This document shows, one piece after another, positions 18,219 to 30,258 of a DNA stretch of 64,000 nucleotides. The first letter of the stretch is position 1. Each line of letters begins with the position of its first letter. The notes beneath the pieces were generated by a model that was not told the origin of the DNA, did no database searches, and was given only the letters and a program-made list of their open reading frames with translations. Source of the stretch: Anabaena sp. FACHB-1237 (GTDB lineage: Bacteria; Cyanobacteriota; Cyanobacteriia; Cyanobacteriales; Nostocaceae); assembly GCF_014696225.1 (NCBI RefSeq), contig NZ_JACJPV010000009.1, positions 1 through 64,000 of the forward strand. Direction: 5' to 3'. The position numbers were made by a program, and so were the translations under genes.

Positions 18219-19934
18219 ATGAAGTTTAATAATCTGAATCAACTTTGGTCTTACGTATTAACTGAAACATTAAAGCGTTTAGGGTTAGAATGTGCTGTTA
18301 TTTGTCCTGGTTCTCGATCTACTCCGTTGACTGTCTCTTTTGTACAACAAGTACCTAATATAGAAGCCATTTCTATTTTAGATGAACGTTCGGCTGCTTT
18401 TTTTGCATTAGGACGGGCTAAAGCAAGTGGTAAGCCTGTTGTATTACTGTGTACTTCGGGAACAGCAGGAGCAAATTTTTATCCAGCAGTTATTGAAGCA
18501 AAAGAAAGTCATGTACCGTTATTAATTTTAACTACTGATAGACCTCCAGAATTAAGGGAGTGTCATTCAGGACAGACCATAGATCAATTAAGATTATATG
18601 GTAATTTTCCCAATTGGCAAGTTGAGTTAGCAACTCCTTCTTTAGATATGGAAATGTTAGCTTATCTCAGACAAACTATAATTCATGCTTGGGAACGTTG
18701 CCAATTTCCTGAAAAGGGATGTGTTCACTTAAATATACCATTTCGTGATCCTCTGACTCCAATTTTTGACGGTACAGATTTTACTTTAGATGTGGAAGAT
18801 TTTTTTGCAGAAATTGGTAATAAACCATTACCAATTACCCGTTATTGTTTACCTATTTATAACTATGAAAAAGGTATTATTATTGCGGGGGTAGCACAAC
18901 CAGAAAACCCGGAAAAATACTGTCAAGCGATCGCTAATTTATCAAAAACTTTAAATTTCCCAATTTTAGCAGAAGGACTTTCTCCCATTAGGAATTATCA
19001 AGATATTAACCCTCATTTAATTTCTACATATAATAGTATTTTAAGAAATAATAAATTCAGTAAAATATTAACACCAAAAATAGTAATTCAAGTTGGTGCA
19101 ATGCCTACTAGTAAGGAATTACGGAGTTGGTTGAGTAATATCAAATGTCGAAAATTTGTCATTGACAATACAGCAGATAATCTCGATTCTTTACATAGTA
19201 AAACTACTCATCTTAGAACAGCAATAGAAAATATATTTATTGATTTTGATTTAACGATGGATACAAATAAGCAGAACATGGAATATTTAGAAACATGGCA
19301 GAAAATAGAAAATATTACCAGAAATAACATTGATAAATACTTAGAAAATATAGAGGAGATAATAGAGAGTAAAATTCCTTGGTTAATATCCCAAATATTA
19401 CCACAAGAAACTCCTTTATTTATTAATAATAGTATGCCAGTGCGGGATGTGGAATATTTCTGGAAACCAAATAATGCAAAAATTAAACCTTACTTTAACC
19501 GGGGTGCAAATGGCATTGATGGCACAATTTCCACTGCATTGGGAATAGCACATCATCACAAAAGTAGTGTAATGTTAACAGGAGATTTAGCTTTATTACA
19601 TGATACAAATGGCTTTTTGATCAGAAATAAATTTATCGGACATTTAACAATTGTCTTAGTCAATAATAATGGAGGTGGCATTTTTGAAATGTTACCAATA
19701 TCGAAATTTGATCCTCCATTTGAAGAATATTTTGCTACTCCACAAAATATAGATTTTTGCCAATTATGTGCTACCTATTCTGTGGAATATGAATTAATTA
19801 CTTCTTGGGGACAGTTAAAGGAGAAATTACAAATATTACCAGAAACAGGAATTAGAGTTTTAGAAGTTAAAACTAATAGAAAAAAAGACGCACAATGGAG
19901 ACAAGAAACTTTAGGAAAGATGAGTATTTTCTAA
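18219..19934 (+). CDS. menD: SEPHCHC synthase MenD
   Basis: MenD is a thiamine diphosphate enzyme that joins 2-oxoglutarate to isochorismate in the synthesis of phylloquinone, the photosystem I electron carrier. The 571-residue product has the family start (WSYVLTETLKRLGLECAVIC) and the CPGSRSTPL and DERSAAFFALGRAK segments with the catalytic glutamate environment. The C-terminal half has the thiamine diphosphate/Mg region (TGDLALLHDTNG ... NNNGGGIF). A GTG at 18213 is in frame, but the ATG at 18219 is correctly spaced from AGG. menB lies 3.5 kb downstream, so two pathway genes are close but not in one operon. Confidence 0.93.
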   Translation: MKFNNLNQLWSYVLTETLKRLGLECAVICPGSRSTPLTVSFVQQVPNIEAISILDERSAAFFALGRAKASGKPVVLLCTSGTAGANFYPAVIEAKESHVPLLILTTDRPPELRECHSGQTIDQLRLYGNFPNWQVELATPSLDMEMLAYLRQTIIHAWERCQFPEKGCVHLNIPFRDPLTPIFDGTDFTLDVEDFFAEIGNKPLPITRYCLPIYNYEKGIIIAGVAQPENPEKYCQAIANLSKTLNFPILAEGLSPIRNYQDINPHLISTYNSILRNNKFSKILTPKIVIQVGAMPTSKELRSWLSNIKCRKFVIDNTADNLDSLHSKTTHLRTAIENIFIDFDLTMDTNKQNMEYLETWQKIENITRNNIDKYLENIEEIIESKIPWLISQILPQETPLFINNSMPVRDVEYFWKPNNAKIKPYFNRGANGIDGTISTALGIAHHHKSSVMLTGDLALLHDTNGFLIRNKFIGHLTIVLVNNNGGGIFEMLPISKFDPPFEEYFATPQNIDFCQLCATYSVEYELITSWGQLKEKLQILPETGIRVLEVKTNRKKDAQWRQETLGKMSIF

Positions 19935-19966
19935 CTATTTTCTAAAATTTGCCATCCTATTTAGTG

Positions 19967-19993
19967 TAGGGGTTTAGCATTGCTAAACCCCTA
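19967..19993. repeat. Hairpin repeat TAGGGGTTTAGCA family, copy 1
   Basis: A 13-bp perfect stem, TAGGGGTTTAGCA and complement, has a one-base centre and lies 33 bases past the menD stop. A longer copy lies at 44191-44225, and a relative follows rpmA (34422-34454). It may serve as a transcription end, although no T-run follows. Confidence 0.7.
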
Positions 19994-20075
19994 GGAGTCA
20001 GGAAACAGAATACAGAACAAAGAATTTTAGCCTGAAAAAACAAGGATTAGATTATGTCTAAATTGATGAAATAGG

Positions 20076-21095
20076 TTATTCTGAAACTAACACAATACGA
20101 TAACGAGCTTGATTATTTGCTACCTTATCCATTGCTGCATTAATGTGAGATAAAGGCATAGTTTCCACCATTGGCATAATTTGATTTATGGCTGCAAATT
20201 CTAACATTTCATTCATAAATCTGCGTCCTCCTACCACACTACCAACAACAGATTTTTGCCCAAATACTAACGAAAGTAGGGGTATATTTAAAGTAGATAC
20301 AGGAAGGCCTACTAAACAAAAAACTCCATTATTTGCTAATAATTTAAACGCTTTATCCCAGTCTATTTCGGAAGAACCTGCACTTAAAATTAAGTCTTGA
20401 CTTCCGCTAATTTGCTGCATTTTTTCTGCATCATTCCAATTATAAAAATGGTGCGCTCCAAAAGATTTAGCTTCTGCTTCTTTACTCACAGATGTGGAAA
20501 ATGCGGTTACTTCTGCACCCATAGCGCGAGCAAATTTGATGGCTAAATGTCCTAAACCCCCTATACCGATAACTCCCACTTTCATCCCTGGATTTTTGAT
20601 ATAGGTACGGAGAGGAGTATACACTGTAATACCAGCACACAATAAGGGAGCAGCACTAGCAGAATCTAGGTTATCAGGGATTTTATAGGCAAAATCAGCC
20701 GTAGTTCGCAGTTTATTGGCAAATCCACCATGATTGCCTACAATTAAACCAGTATAACCTTGCCGACAGACATTTTCTTCTCCTCTTAAACAAGCAGAAC
20801 AACGACGACAAGAGTTACGAATCCAACCAACTCCGACGCGATCGCCTATGTTAAAATAATTGACATCATTGCCAATTTGGGTAATTTTTCCTACTACTTC
20901 ATGGCCAGCTACCAGAGGAAATTTACTCACATTCCAATCATTATCTCTCATGTGAATATCTGTGTGACATAGGCCATTATGAGTGACTTGAATTTCAATA
21001 TCATGGGGACCTAAAGGAGTGGGTTCATATTCCCATTGTTGGAGTTTTTCTCCTGGTTTTAAAGATGCGTATGCCTGAAATTTTGTTTGTACCAT
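20076..21095 (-). CDS. Zinc-dependent NAD(P) alcohol dehydrogenase, CAD type
   Basis: This 339-residue medium-chain dehydrogenase resembles the cinnamyl-alcohol/YahK aldehyde reductase group. Catalytic zinc ligands are C43 and H65 (GHE motif, with E66). Structural zinc cysteines are C96, C99, C102 and C110. The Rossmann glycine motif GIGGLG is at 177-182 and is followed by residues typical of NADP use (AFSTS). It probably reduces aldehydes. The physiological substrate is not evident from neighbours. The gene runs opposite to menD and the peptide gene. Confidence 0.88.
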   Translation of the reverse strand: MVQTKFQAYASLKPGEKLQQWEYEPTPLGPHDIEIQVTHNGLCHTDIHMRDNDWNVSKFPLVAGHEVVGKITQIGNDVNYFNIGDRVGVGWIRNSCRRCSACLRGEENVCRQGYTGLIVGNHGGFANKLRTTADFAYKIPDNLDSASAAPLLCAGITVYTPLRTYIKNPGMKVGVIGIGGLGHLAIKFARAMGAEVTAFSTSVSKEAEAKSFGAHHFYNWNDAEKMQQISGSQDLILSAGSSEIDWDKAFKLLANNGVFCLVGLPVSTLNIPLLSLVFGQKSVVGSVVGGRRFMNEMLEFAAINQIMPMVETMPLSHINAAMDKVANNQARYRIVLVSE

Positions 21096-21329
21096 ATTTG
21101 TTTTATTTGTTTGTTGTATTTATGGTTTCAAAGCTGTTGAGTATAGCGTACATCTGAATAAATAACTATGGGCAAATAATTTTACATTTTTTAATATTAA
21201 TTTATGTTAATTTTCGATTTTATAAGTAAATGATAAATTGATATCATAAATGATAATCTCATAGATAGATGAAAATTATCAAAAGACTCTGCCAAATTTA
21301 GTATATCAAGATTATCCTTGCTAAAAACA

Positions 21330-21629
21330 ATGACTAAAATAATCAATTGTAACAACGATATTAGGTTATTTTTGGAAGATATCAATTCAGATCAGGCAGA
21401 GAATTTAGTAGGAGGTTATTGTCAATTTTACCATAGTCCATATTTTGGTATCAGTGATATTTCTGAAATCATAAATAACGCTAAAAAACAAACAATAACT
21501 GGAGGTAATAAATACAGTAATCAAAAAATTAATAGCATAGATAATTCCAAAAAAAGTTATTTTAATGGTGTTTTGATACCAAGGACAGGAAAATCTGTAG
21601 TTATATATAGCAAATATGTACAGATTTAG
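21330..21629 (+). CDS. Small peptide with double-glycine leader (bacteriocin-like precursor)
   Basis: This 99-residue product has no recognised mature domain. Near residue 28 it carries the pattern DQAENLVGG, preceded by hydrophobic FLEDI, which looks like the double-glycine leader recognised by C39-peptidase ABC exporters. After cleavage the remainder (about 70 residues) is rich in Ser, Asn, Lys, Ile and Tyr and has one Cys. Bacteriocin-like and nif11-like precursors with such leaders are common in cyanobacteria. No maturation enzyme or exporter is adjacent. The ATG at 21330 is preferred over an upstream TTG. There is no clear ribosome binding site. An overlapping reverse frame (21405-21638) is less likely because it lacks any motif. 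Confidence 0.5.
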   Translation: MTKIINCNNDIRLFLEDINSDQAENLVGGYCQFYHSPYFGISDISEIINNAKKQTITGGNKYSNQKINSIDNSKKSYFNGVLIPRTGKSVVIYSKYVQI

Positions 21630-21660
21630 ATCCTCCACTTCTTGAAGAAGTTGGGGATCT
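21628..21660. repeat. 33-bp hairpin repeat, diverged copy
   Basis: AGATCCTCCACTTCTTG pairs imperfectly with AAGAAGTTGGGGATCT. It overlaps the stop codon of the small peptide gene and lies upstream of menB. Confidence 0.65.
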
Positions 21661-21717
21661 AGAGTACTCCTATTCCCTGCTATATTAAAATATTTCTCAA
21701 TCCTACCTGAGAATAGT

Positions 21718-22551
21718 ATGCAAACCGACTGGAAAACCGTTAAAACCTACGAAGATATCATCTACCAAAAAAGCGATGGTATCGCTAAAATTACCATTAA
21801 CCGTCCCCACAAACGTAACGCATTCCGTCCTAAAACTGTATTTGAATTATACGAGGCATTTTGGGATGCTAAGGAAGATACTAGCATTGGTGTAGTTTTA
21901 TTTACAGGTGCAGGACCACATACAGATGGTAAATATGCCTTTTGTTCAGGTGGCGATCAAAGTGTACGTGGTGAAGCAGGATATGTTGATGATTTAGGAA
22001 TACCGCGATTAAATGTACTTGATTTACAACGTCTTATACGTTCCATGCCAAAAGTAGTCATTGCTTTAGTTGCGGGATATGCTATTGGTGGTGGTCATGT
22101 TTTACACCTCATTTGTGATTTAACCATAGCTGCGGATAACGCCATTTTTGGACAAACGGGACCAAAAGTAGGTAGTTTTGATGGAGGGTTTGGTGCAAGT
22201 TATTTAGCGCGAATAGTGGGGCAAAAAAAAGCGCGAGAAATCTGGTTTTTATGCCGTCAATATGATGCTACTCAAGCCTTAGAAATGGGTTTAGTTAATT
22301 GTGTTGTGCCTGTGGCAGACTTAGAAAATGAAGGTATAAAATGGGCGCAGGAGATATTAGAAAAGAGTCCGATCGCCATTAGATGTTTAAAAGCGGCTTT
22401 TAATGCTGATTGTGATGGACAAGCAGGATTACAAGAACTTGCGGGTAATGCTACACTCTTATATTACATGACAGAAGAGGGAGCAGAAGGAAAACAAGCA
22501 TTTTTGGAAAAACGTCCTCCCAACTTTAGAGAGTTCCCTTGGTTGCCATAA
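21718..22551 (+). CDS. menB: 1,4-dihydroxy-2-naphthoyl-CoA synthase MenB
   Basis: MenB closes the second ring of the naphthoquinone from o-succinylbenzoyl-CoA during phylloquinone synthesis. The 277-residue crotonase-fold protein has the family's [12 protein letters not shown] start, the [10 protein letters not shown] oxyanion/active-site loop, [34 protein letters not shown] and the terminal [16 protein letters not shown]. Length and motifs are those of functional MenB. It works with the nearby menD. The start codon follows TGAGAATAGT, with a weak ribosome binding site. Confidence 0.95.
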   Translation: MQTDWKTVKTYEDIIYQKSDGIAKITINRPHKRNAFRPKTVFELYEAFWDAKEDTSIGVVLFTGAGPHTDGKYAFCSGGDQSVRGEAGYVDDLGIPRLNVLDLQRLIRSMPKVVIALVAGYAIGGGHVLHLICDLTIAADNAIFGQTGPKVGSFDGGFGASYLARIVGQKKAREIWFLCRQYDATQALEMGLVNCVVPVADLENEGIKWAQEILEKSPIAIRCLKAAFNADCDGQAGLQELAGNATLLYYMTEEGAEGKQAFLEKRPPNFREFPWLP

Positions 22552-22660
22552 ATAGATGATAGGTAAAGTTTACTGGATTGACAGTCAACTAAATTCTTAG
22601 TTATCTAGTTTTGTCTAGTTTTTATGTAGCAGGTAAACATTTATGAAAGCAGAAGAATCC

Positions 22661-22697
22661 TAAAAAAGTTTGCATGATGGATACAACCACCATGCAA
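22661..22697 (-). terminator. Intrinsic terminator of the atpD-atpC operon
   Basis: On the minus strand, past the atpC stop, an 11-bp stem with one mismatch (TTGCATGGTGG with CCATCATGCAA, 22670-22680 and 22687-22697) is followed by ACTTTTTTA. It is placed as expected for the end of the operon. Confidence 0.8.
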
Positions 22698-22709
22698 CAT
22701 GATCAGGTT

Positions 22710-23123
22710 TTAGATCAAACCACCAGCAGCTTGAAAACGAGCGCGAGCGCGTTTAAAGACTTGTGTAGCTTGAATTTGGGCTTGACGTTCACCTGGGGGA
22801 ACTTGACTTAAATGAGTTTGAGCCTCATTGTAAGCAGCGCGAGCTTCTTCTAAATTGATTTTGTCGCCAGTTTCTGCACCATTAACAAGAATGGTTACTT
22901 CGTTGTTTTCAACTTCAGCAAAACCACCTAAAAGAGCGATCGCCTGCCAACTAGAATTTTTAGTAGCGCGAACACGCATTACGCCTGTATCTAAAGCAGA
23001 TAACAAAGGAGCGTGTCCGGTTAAGATACCCAACTGGCCAGTAGTGCTAGGGAGAATTACTTCTTCAGCTTGGGCATCCCAAACAGTTTTATCAGGGGAA
23101 ATTACACGAACAGTGAGGGTCAT
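22710..23123 (-). CDS. atpC: ATP synthase F1 subunit epsilon
   Basis: This is subunit epsilon of the central stalk of the F1 motor, which also inhibits ATP hydrolysis. The 137-residue protein starts [25 protein letters not shown] with the following [20 protein letters not shown], the signature of the N-terminal beta-sandwich. A C-terminal two-helix region ends in the conserved [11 protein letters not shown]. It is called atpE in cyanobacterial and plastid nomenclature. The partner beta gene is 94 bases upstream on the same strand, and the gap is filled with tandem repeats. A terminator follows. Confidence 0.96.
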   Translation of the reverse strand: MTLTVRVISPDKTVWDAQAEEVILPSTTGQLGILTGHAPLLSALDTGVMRVRATKNSSWQAIALLGGFAEVENNEVTILVNGAETGDKINLEEARAAYNEAQTHLSQVPPGERQAQIQATQVFKRARARFQAAGGLI

Positions 23124-23150
23124 ATTCTTAGATTCTACTTATGGTTGGTG

Positions 23151-23217
23151 ATTGGTAATTGGTAATTGGTAATTGGTAGTAAATTCCACCACCTATTACC
23201 CATTACCCATTACCTAA
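23151..23217. repeat. Tandem repeats between atpD and atpC
   Basis: Four to five units of ATTGGTA (about 23153-23180) are followed by units of CCATTAC (about 23193-23215). The two blocks are partly complementary and could fold into a long imperfect hairpin in the operon transcript. Confidence 0.8.
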
Positions 23218-24705
<1,488 letters not shown>

Positions 24706-24975
24706 TCATCTAAGACCTGAGATCAAAGAATATCATCTTTTAGGTTAGCACTTAACGACCCCAATTTTGCCTTAAATTGATTTTAAAACTAGATCCCCGG
24801 TAGATCCCCTATTGTTTCAAGAAGTTAGGGATATTTGGTATCAGATACAAAATGCCATATCTGGTATTGATACAGTTAAATGTAACTATATGTAAGTATA
24901 GTAAATATTAGCAAAACATAATTTTAATAAGCTGATCCACAGCTAAACTGTATAACTAAAAAACCTAAATTTACT

Positions 24976-25001
24976 GTAGTGCAAGCATCTTGCTTGCATC
25001 T
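24976..25001. repeat. Palindromic repeat, GCAAGCATCTTGCTTGC family
   Basis: The core GTGCAAGCATCTTGCTTGCA is a nearly perfect palindrome. It shares the flank AGTGCAAGCA...GCATCTAT with the copy at about 38530. Confidence 0.7.
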
Positions 25002-25098
25002 ATCCTACTTTGAGTACGCCCGGTGTCACAATGGGTTTTTTCGGATTTTTGAATACATCTGAGGATAGTTTTGATACAACATAGTCTAAATCTTAGGT

Positions 25099-25133
25099 GG
25101 CGATAGCGAAGCACTGCTGCAAGCAGTTCGCCA
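25099..25133. repeat. GC-rich hairpin, cyanobacterial GCGAAGC-type repeat
   Basis: The stretch has nested arms, GGCGA/TCGCC outside and CTGCT/AGCAG inside. It is far more GC-rich than its surroundings and resembles the GCGAAGC/GCTTCGC repeats common in cyanobacterial spacers. Confidence 0.55.
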
Positions 25134-25347
25134 ATTCTCAATCTCTAAATGACGGGTTTTCGTTGTGTGACAGTTGAGAGTGCCCAATGTGGGATCTAGG
25201 ATCTATTATCCAATTAAAAGCACAACAGCTTAACTTAGGTCTTGGTGTAAACAGGACTTACTCAAAACTTAACCAAGGTAGGGGTAATGCATGAATTACC
25301 TCTACCTAAGTAGCAGGGTGTTTTCAGGGGGAGCAAACAAGATATTA

Positions 25348-28300
25348 TTAATTTGGTGTTTGTTCAAGAGAACGAATAATAGGATCAGGTGGAATAATAT
25401 CTGGTAAAAATATTCCTTCTAATGCTTTTTCTAAAGTTTGTGCCATGATAATACGATTTTCATAAGCTACAATTACTCTCACTAATGTAGGAATACTATT
25501 TTGTGTTGCTTCCAAATAAATTGGTTCGACATAAAGCAAAGATTGGTTAATAGGTATAACTAAAAGATTTCCTTGAATAACACTAGATCCTTGACGATTC
25601 CATAGAGAAATTTGTTGAGAAATGAGAGGATCTTGATTAATTCTAGCTTCTATTTGTTCTGTACCATAAATTAATCTTTCTTTAGGGAAATTATACAGTA
25701 ATAATTTACCATAATTTTCGCCATCTGATCTTGCAGCTAACCATGCAATTAAATTTGTTCTATCTTTAGGAGTATAGGGTGATAATAAGATAAATTCAGC
25801 AAAAGGTAAGTTAGGAAGACTAGTAATTACATAGTATGGTTCTAGTTTACGGGTTTTATTACCATAAATTTCATTGGGAATTTGCCATTGATCTTCCCGG
25901 TTATAAAAAACTTGAGAATCAGTGATATGATAATTCATTAATTGTTGAGATTGTATTTTAAAAAAATCTACGGGATAACGAATGTGACTACGAAGATCAG
26001 TCGGTAAATTTGCCAGTGGTTCAAACATTTGCGGGAAAATTTTCGCCCAACTATTAATTAGTGGATCACTAGGATCAGCTATATAAAATCTCACTGTACC
26101 ATGATAGGCATCTATGACTATTTTCACAGAATTACGAATATAATTAATCTGATCTTTATTTGTCTCAGAGGGATCAGAGTAGGGATAATGATTACTAATG
26201 GTGTAAGCATCTATTAACCAATACAGATAGTTTTTATTGTGATTTTTAGTGCCAGGAAATTGCAGATTTTCGCCAAGATCAGCTACTACTAAATAAGGAT
26301 CACTATCAAATTGTAAAAAAGGAGCGATCGCTTTAATTCTGTCATTAATATTACGGCGGAACAATACCTTTGTTTCTGGTAAAAAATCTCGTGTTAATAG
26401 CATTCTCCAATCTTTTAAGTAAATGGAAAATAAGCATCTCTTCCATAAATTGCCTATATTTATTCCTCCTAAACCATCATATACATTATAAACATTATCA
26501 CTACCACTGGGATAATCTAATTCTTTAACCTTTGTTTTAACAATTGCATAATTATTAGTAATTTCTCCATAATAAATTCGTGGTTCTCCTATGGGAATAC
26601 TTTCTTGAATACCCAGAGGAGGAATATTGAAACTATCACTATTTTTATGAATATTAATAATATCTTTCACAAAATATTCTGGAAGTCCACCACTAGCAAC
26701 GGTATTAACTGGACTCATGGTAAAACCATAACCATGAGTGTAAATTAAATTACGATTTACCCAAGTTTTTGCCTGTGGTGGTACAGCATTATAATCTAAT
26801 TCTCTAGCTGCTATTAGTACCTGTTGTTTTTCCTTAGTGACATCTCTTTTAATTTCATATCTATCAATGTCAGCATCATGAAAGTGATAATAAGGGCGAA
26901 TTTGTTGTAATTCTCGATTAGTTTTTAATAGTGGTTCTTGATCCCAAAGTCGAATATTTCTAATTGTTAAATCATTAGCTTTAATATCAGCTTCAGTTAA
27001 ATTTCCTTGGGGGTTAAAAATTTGAGAATCAATATTATCTAAATCAAATCCTTGACGAGTAAATTTAATTGTTCTTTGAATATAAGCATCTTCTTTTTGC
27101 AATTCATTGGGTTGCACTATCAAAGATTGCACTGCATTAGGAACTAGATAATCTCCCATTATTGCTAATATTAAATAAATGATTATGCCATAAATTGTCC
27201 AGCGATGATTTAAAAATTTACCATCATAAAATATACCTTGCCATAAGTAATAAATAGCTAATCCCACTGCTAATAAACATAATATTTTATCTGCTGGTAG
27301 AGAAACTTTTACATCAGTAAAACTTGCACCATAAATCACTCCACGATCTGAATAAAGTAGTTGATGATAACTAATCCAATAACTCAAAGAAACTACTAAC
27401 ATAAAAACACCAACTAAAACTAATAAATGGCGTTTTTGGGATAAGGAAAAACCTACAAATACACCTTGAATTAGACTGTTTCCTGATAGTAAATATGTTA
27501 AACATACTGAGATTAAGCCATATAAAGATAATCCAACTAACCAAAATGCTAATAATTCCCAAACTGGTAGGGAGAAGATATAAAAGCCAATATCTTGATT
27601 AAATAAAGGATCGCTAAGATTAAATTTAGTAGGATGTAAATACAGGAGAATTTTCGACCAGTATTGACAAATTACCACAGCAAATGAAATACTAAAAATC
27701 ACCGCGATCGCCTTTAATAGAAACTGATAGTAAACCAATATCATTACCGACATCAATCCCACTATTGCTAAATACCAAAACTGGGAATATATATCTTTAA
27801 TTAATTTACCAATTGTCTTAATTTCAAAGATTGATGGGATAATTAAACTAACTTGATTCATTGGATTGAATATTTCTGGCCAATACTTCACAGAAATTTG
27901 ACCATAAAAAATAACCATTAGCACTATTAATAAACTAAGTAATGTTGTGATACTCAATAACCATAAGAAGTTAATACCTTCTGATTTATTGGGTAATTTA
28001 TCCACTAGCAAATTTTCATTGCGATAATTATTTTGATGGAGATGATAGGGAGTAACAAATTTAGTTAGTCTTTGACTGATATTAATATTATTCTTGATAT
28101 TTATTTCAGAATTATTATATTGATATTCTCTAGCTAAAATCAGGTTTACTAATAAATAAATAATACTGATACCCCCCACCAATAAACAAGTTATACCTTG
28201 AGTAATTGATTTTAATAACCAGACATTAATATAACCAACTTCATCAAACCAGAAAAATTCTGCTGATAAATGAGCTAATATTTGTAAAAATAAGCAAAAT

Positions 28301-28356
28301 CCTACAAATAAGATTACTATTAGTAAAATTTTTCGGTCATAAAGTTTCCACAACAT
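25348..28356 (-). CDS. UPF0182 family large membrane protein
   Basis: This 1002-residue protein belongs to UPF0182 (COG1615). The N-terminal third contains about seven transmembrane helices: roughly residues 9-33, 46-70, 127-150, 190-235, 258-290, 305-330 and 355-410. A large soluble domain follows that should face outside the cytoplasm. It includes the conserved [24 protein letters not shown], taken as 539-562, and [18 protein letters not shown] stretches. Families of this size occur in actinobacteria and cyanobacteria without a known function. It is single-copy in this window and not in an operon. Its AT-rich codon use is like that of its neighbours. Confidence 0.85.
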   Translation of the reverse strand: MLWKLYDRKILLIVILFVGFCLFLQILAHLSAEFFWFDEVGYINVWLLKSITQGITCLLVGGISIIYLLVNLILAREYQYNNSEINIKNNINISQRLTKFVTPYHLHQNNYRNENLLVDKLPNKSEGINFLWLLSITTLLSLLIVLMVIFYGQISVKYWPEIFNPMNQVSLIIPSIFEIKTIGKLIKDIYSQFWYLAIVGLMSVMILVYYQFLLKAIAVIFSISFAVVICQYWSKILLYLHPTKFNLSDPLFNQDIGFYIFSLPVWELLAFWLVGLSLYGLISVCLTYLLSGNSLIQGVFVGFSLSQKRHLLVLVGVFMLVVSLSYWISYHQLLYSDRGVIYGASFTDVKVSLPADKILCLLAVGLAIYYLWQGIFYDGKFLNHRWTIYGIIIYLILAIMGDYLVPNAVQSLIVQPNELQKEDAYIQRTIKFTRQGFDLDNIDSQIFNPQGNLTEADIKANDLTIRNIRLWDQEPLLKTNRELQQIRPYYHFHDADIDRYEIKRDVTKEKQQVLIAARELDYNAVPPQAKTWVNRNLIYTHGYGFTMSPVNTVASGGLPEYFVKDIINIHKNSDSFNIPPLGIQESIPIGEPRIYYGEITNNYAIVKTKVKELDYPSGSDNVYNVYDGLGGINIGNLWKRCLFSIYLKDWRMLLTRDFLPETKVLFRRNINDRIKAIAPFLQFDSDPYLVVADLGENLQFPGTKNHNKNYLYWLIDAYTISNHYPYSDPSETNKDQINYIRNSVKIVIDAYHGTVRFYIADPSDPLINSWAKIFPQMFEPLANLPTDLRSHIRYPVDFFKIQSQQLMNYHITDSQVFYNREDQWQIPNEIYGNKTRKLEPYYVITSLPNLPFAEFILLSPYTPKDRTNLIAWLAARSDGENYGKLLLYNFPKERLIYGTEQIEARINQDPLISQQISLWNRQGSSVIQGNLLVIPINQSLLYVEPIYLEATQNSIPTLVRVIVAYENRIIMAQTLEKALEGIFLPDIIPPDPIIRSLEQTPN

Positions 28357-28916
28357 TTTTAATATATCCTGGGAATATCCTACTATTTAACCAAACCTTC
28401 ATTACTAATCCTACATTACTTTAAAAACCTTTGAGAATTATGATATCTAAATTTTTTATGTACTTTATATTACAATAATAATATCCCTGACTTCTCTAAG
28501 AAGTGGAGGATCTGACTTTAGCGTTATTTGATAAATATTTTATTGATCATCCGTATGCTTTGTTGATAGATTATTATTTGTGCGATAAGTGCCGATTTTT
28601 AAAGAATTGCGTAATGATTTTATAGTGAGACAGGTTTCTGTGATGAATGAATTATCATCCCAGCTAAATTATACCATCTTTGAATACCATCTTTGAGTAA
28701 GGACAGGATAGGCGATCGCTTTTTCAGTCAAGAATCGGTCAGATTCACCGTGTTAGCCTGTAGACTGGAATAATGCCGATACTTTTAGGATGAAGCACCT
28801 CAGAAAAAGCTCATATTTGACTTTTAATTACTCCCAGTTTTTGTTAAAATAGCAAATCTGGTTTAAATTAAATAACAACTATCCCTATCTTACAATTAAT
28901 TCAGTCTATAACAAAC
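28357..28916. other. Divergent spacer with one hairpin repeat
   Basis: No gene is seen in 560 bases. A diverged 33-bp hairpin repeat lies at about 28482-28513 (CCCTGACTTCTCTAAGAAGTGGAGG). A HIP1 octamer is at about 28713. Promoters of the UPF0182 gene (leftward) and the aminotransferase (rightward) are expected here but were not placed. Confidence 0.5.
28482..28513. repeat. 33-bp hairpin repeat, diverged copy
   Basis: The arms TCCCTGACTTCTC and AAGAAGTGGAGGA pair with mismatches. This copy lies between divergent genes, so it cannot be a terminator for either. Confidence 0.6.
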
Positions 28917-30188
28917 ATGATGAAACCTGCCCTTACAAAAATTGGCTCTCAAATGTCTAATTTAACCGGCGTGAGAGCAATTATGAAAGATATTAACGAA
29001 ACCCTCAAAGCTAATAAGGGACAGGAATTATACAATTTAAGCGCCGGCAACCCTCTGATTTTACCAGAGGTAGAACAGTTATGGCGTGATTGTACAGCAG
29101 ATTTATTAGCTAGTCCTGAATATGGTGAAGTTGTCTGTCGTTATGGTTCTAGTCAAGGCTATGCACCATTAATCACAGCAATTATTGATGATTTTAACCA
29201 GCGCTATGAGTTAAATTTAACAGATAGTAATGTACTTATTACTGCCGGAAGTCAAACTCTCTATTTCTATGCTGCTAATGCTTTCGGTGGCGATATGGGT
29301 AATGGAACATTCAAGGACATTGTTTTGCCTTTAAGTCCAGATTATACAGGTTATGGCGGTGTTTGTTTATTTCCAGAGTCATTAATTGCCTATAAGCCTA
29401 CTTTAGATATTGATGAAGTTGCACATCGCTTTAAATATCGTCCAGATTTTAGTCAGTTGACAATTACAGAAAATACTGGTTGTGTAATTTTCTCTCGTCC
29501 CTGTAATCCTACGGGTAATGTTTTAACTAATGAGGAAGTGCAGAAGATAGCGGATTTAACAGCACCTTATCATGTACCAGTGTTAATTGATTCCGCTTAT
29601 GCTCCACCATTTCCGGCCTTGAATTTTACAGAGATGACTCCGGTGTTTGGGGAGAATATTCTTCATTGTATGAGCTTATCAAAAGCTGGCCTACCTGGGG
29701 AAAGAATTGGGGTAGCGATTGGTGATGAAAACTTGATTCAAGTGTTAGAATCATTTCAGACTAATGTGGGAATTCATTCGTCAAGATATGGACAAGCGAT
29801 CGCTGCTCGTGCGATAAAATCAGGTGAATTAGCAAAGATAGCAGAAACAGTAATTCGGCCTTTTTATCAACATAAATTTGACGTTTTAGAAAGTACATTA
29901 GATGCAGCAATGCCAAAAAATTTACCTTGGTTTTTACATCGAGGAGAAGGGGCAATATTTGCCTGGTTATGGTTGCGAGATTTGCCTATGACTGACTGGG
30001 AATTTTATCAAGAATTAAAAAAAGTTGGTGTAATTGCTGTTCCTGGTAGTACTTTTTTCCCAGGTTTAAAAGAAGAATGGGAGCATAAAAACCAATGTTT
30101 AAGAATTAGTTTAACTGGTAGTGATCAAGAAATTGCGATCGCTATGAAAAGACTGGCAAAAGTAGCAGCAGAAGTTTATTCATCTTAG
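28917..30188 (+). CDS. avtA: Valine-pyruvate aminotransferase (AvtA-type)
   Basis: This 423-residue fold-type I PLP aminotransferase is similar along its whole length to AvtA, which makes valine or alanine by transamination. Seen are the N-terminal SNLTGVRAIMKDIN, the GGNP-equivalent SAGNPLILPE (42-51), the GSQTLYFYAANAF cofactor-phosphate segment (111-123), the SRPCNPTGN motif (193-201), and the Schiff-base lysine K256 in MSLSKAGLPGERIG. The C-terminal RISLTGS arginine region is also present. All catalytic features are intact. Two adjacent ATG codons (28917 and 28920) are possible starts. Two hairpin repeats follow the gene. Confidence 0.9.
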   Translation: MMKPALTKIGSQMSNLTGVRAIMKDINETLKANKGQELYNLSAGNPLILPEVEQLWRDCTADLLASPEYGEVVCRYGSSQGYAPLITAIIDDFNQRYELNLTDSNVLITAGSQTLYFYAANAFGGDMGNGTFKDIVLPLSPDYTGYGGVCLFPESLIAYKPTLDIDEVAHRFKYRPDFSQLTITENTGCVIFSRPCNPTGNVLTNEEVQKIADLTAPYHVPVLIDSAYAPPFPALNFTEMTPVFGENILHCMSLSKAGLPGERIGVAIGDENLIQVLESFQTNVGIHSSRYGQAIAARAIKSGELAKIAETVIRPFYQHKFDVLESTLDAAMPKNLPWFLHRGEGAIFAWLWLRDLPMTDWEFYQELKKVGVIAVPGSTFFPGLKEEWEHKNQCLRISLTGSDQEIAIAMKRLAKVAAEVYSS

Positions 30189-30208
30189 GTTTATTGAGAT
30201 CCGCCTTG

Positions 30209-30241
30209 AGATCCCGGACTTCTTAAAGAAGTCCGGGATCT
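30209..30241 (+). repeat. 33-bp perfect hairpin repeat, tandem copy 1
   Basis: The arms AGATCCCGGACTTCTT and AAGAAGTCCGGGATCT flank one central base. It lies 20 bases past the aminotransferase stop and is repeated exactly 50 bases on. It may act as a terminator or mRNA 3'-end stabiliser. Confidence 0.8.
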
Positions 30242-30258
30242 TTAGCACTGTAGTCTTC

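Noticed and set aside
21405..21638. 77-residue reverse-strand frame overlapping the double-glycine peptide gene
   Set aside because: It has no motif or ribosome binding site, and is mostly hydrophobic by composition. The forward frame has an interpretable leader motif.
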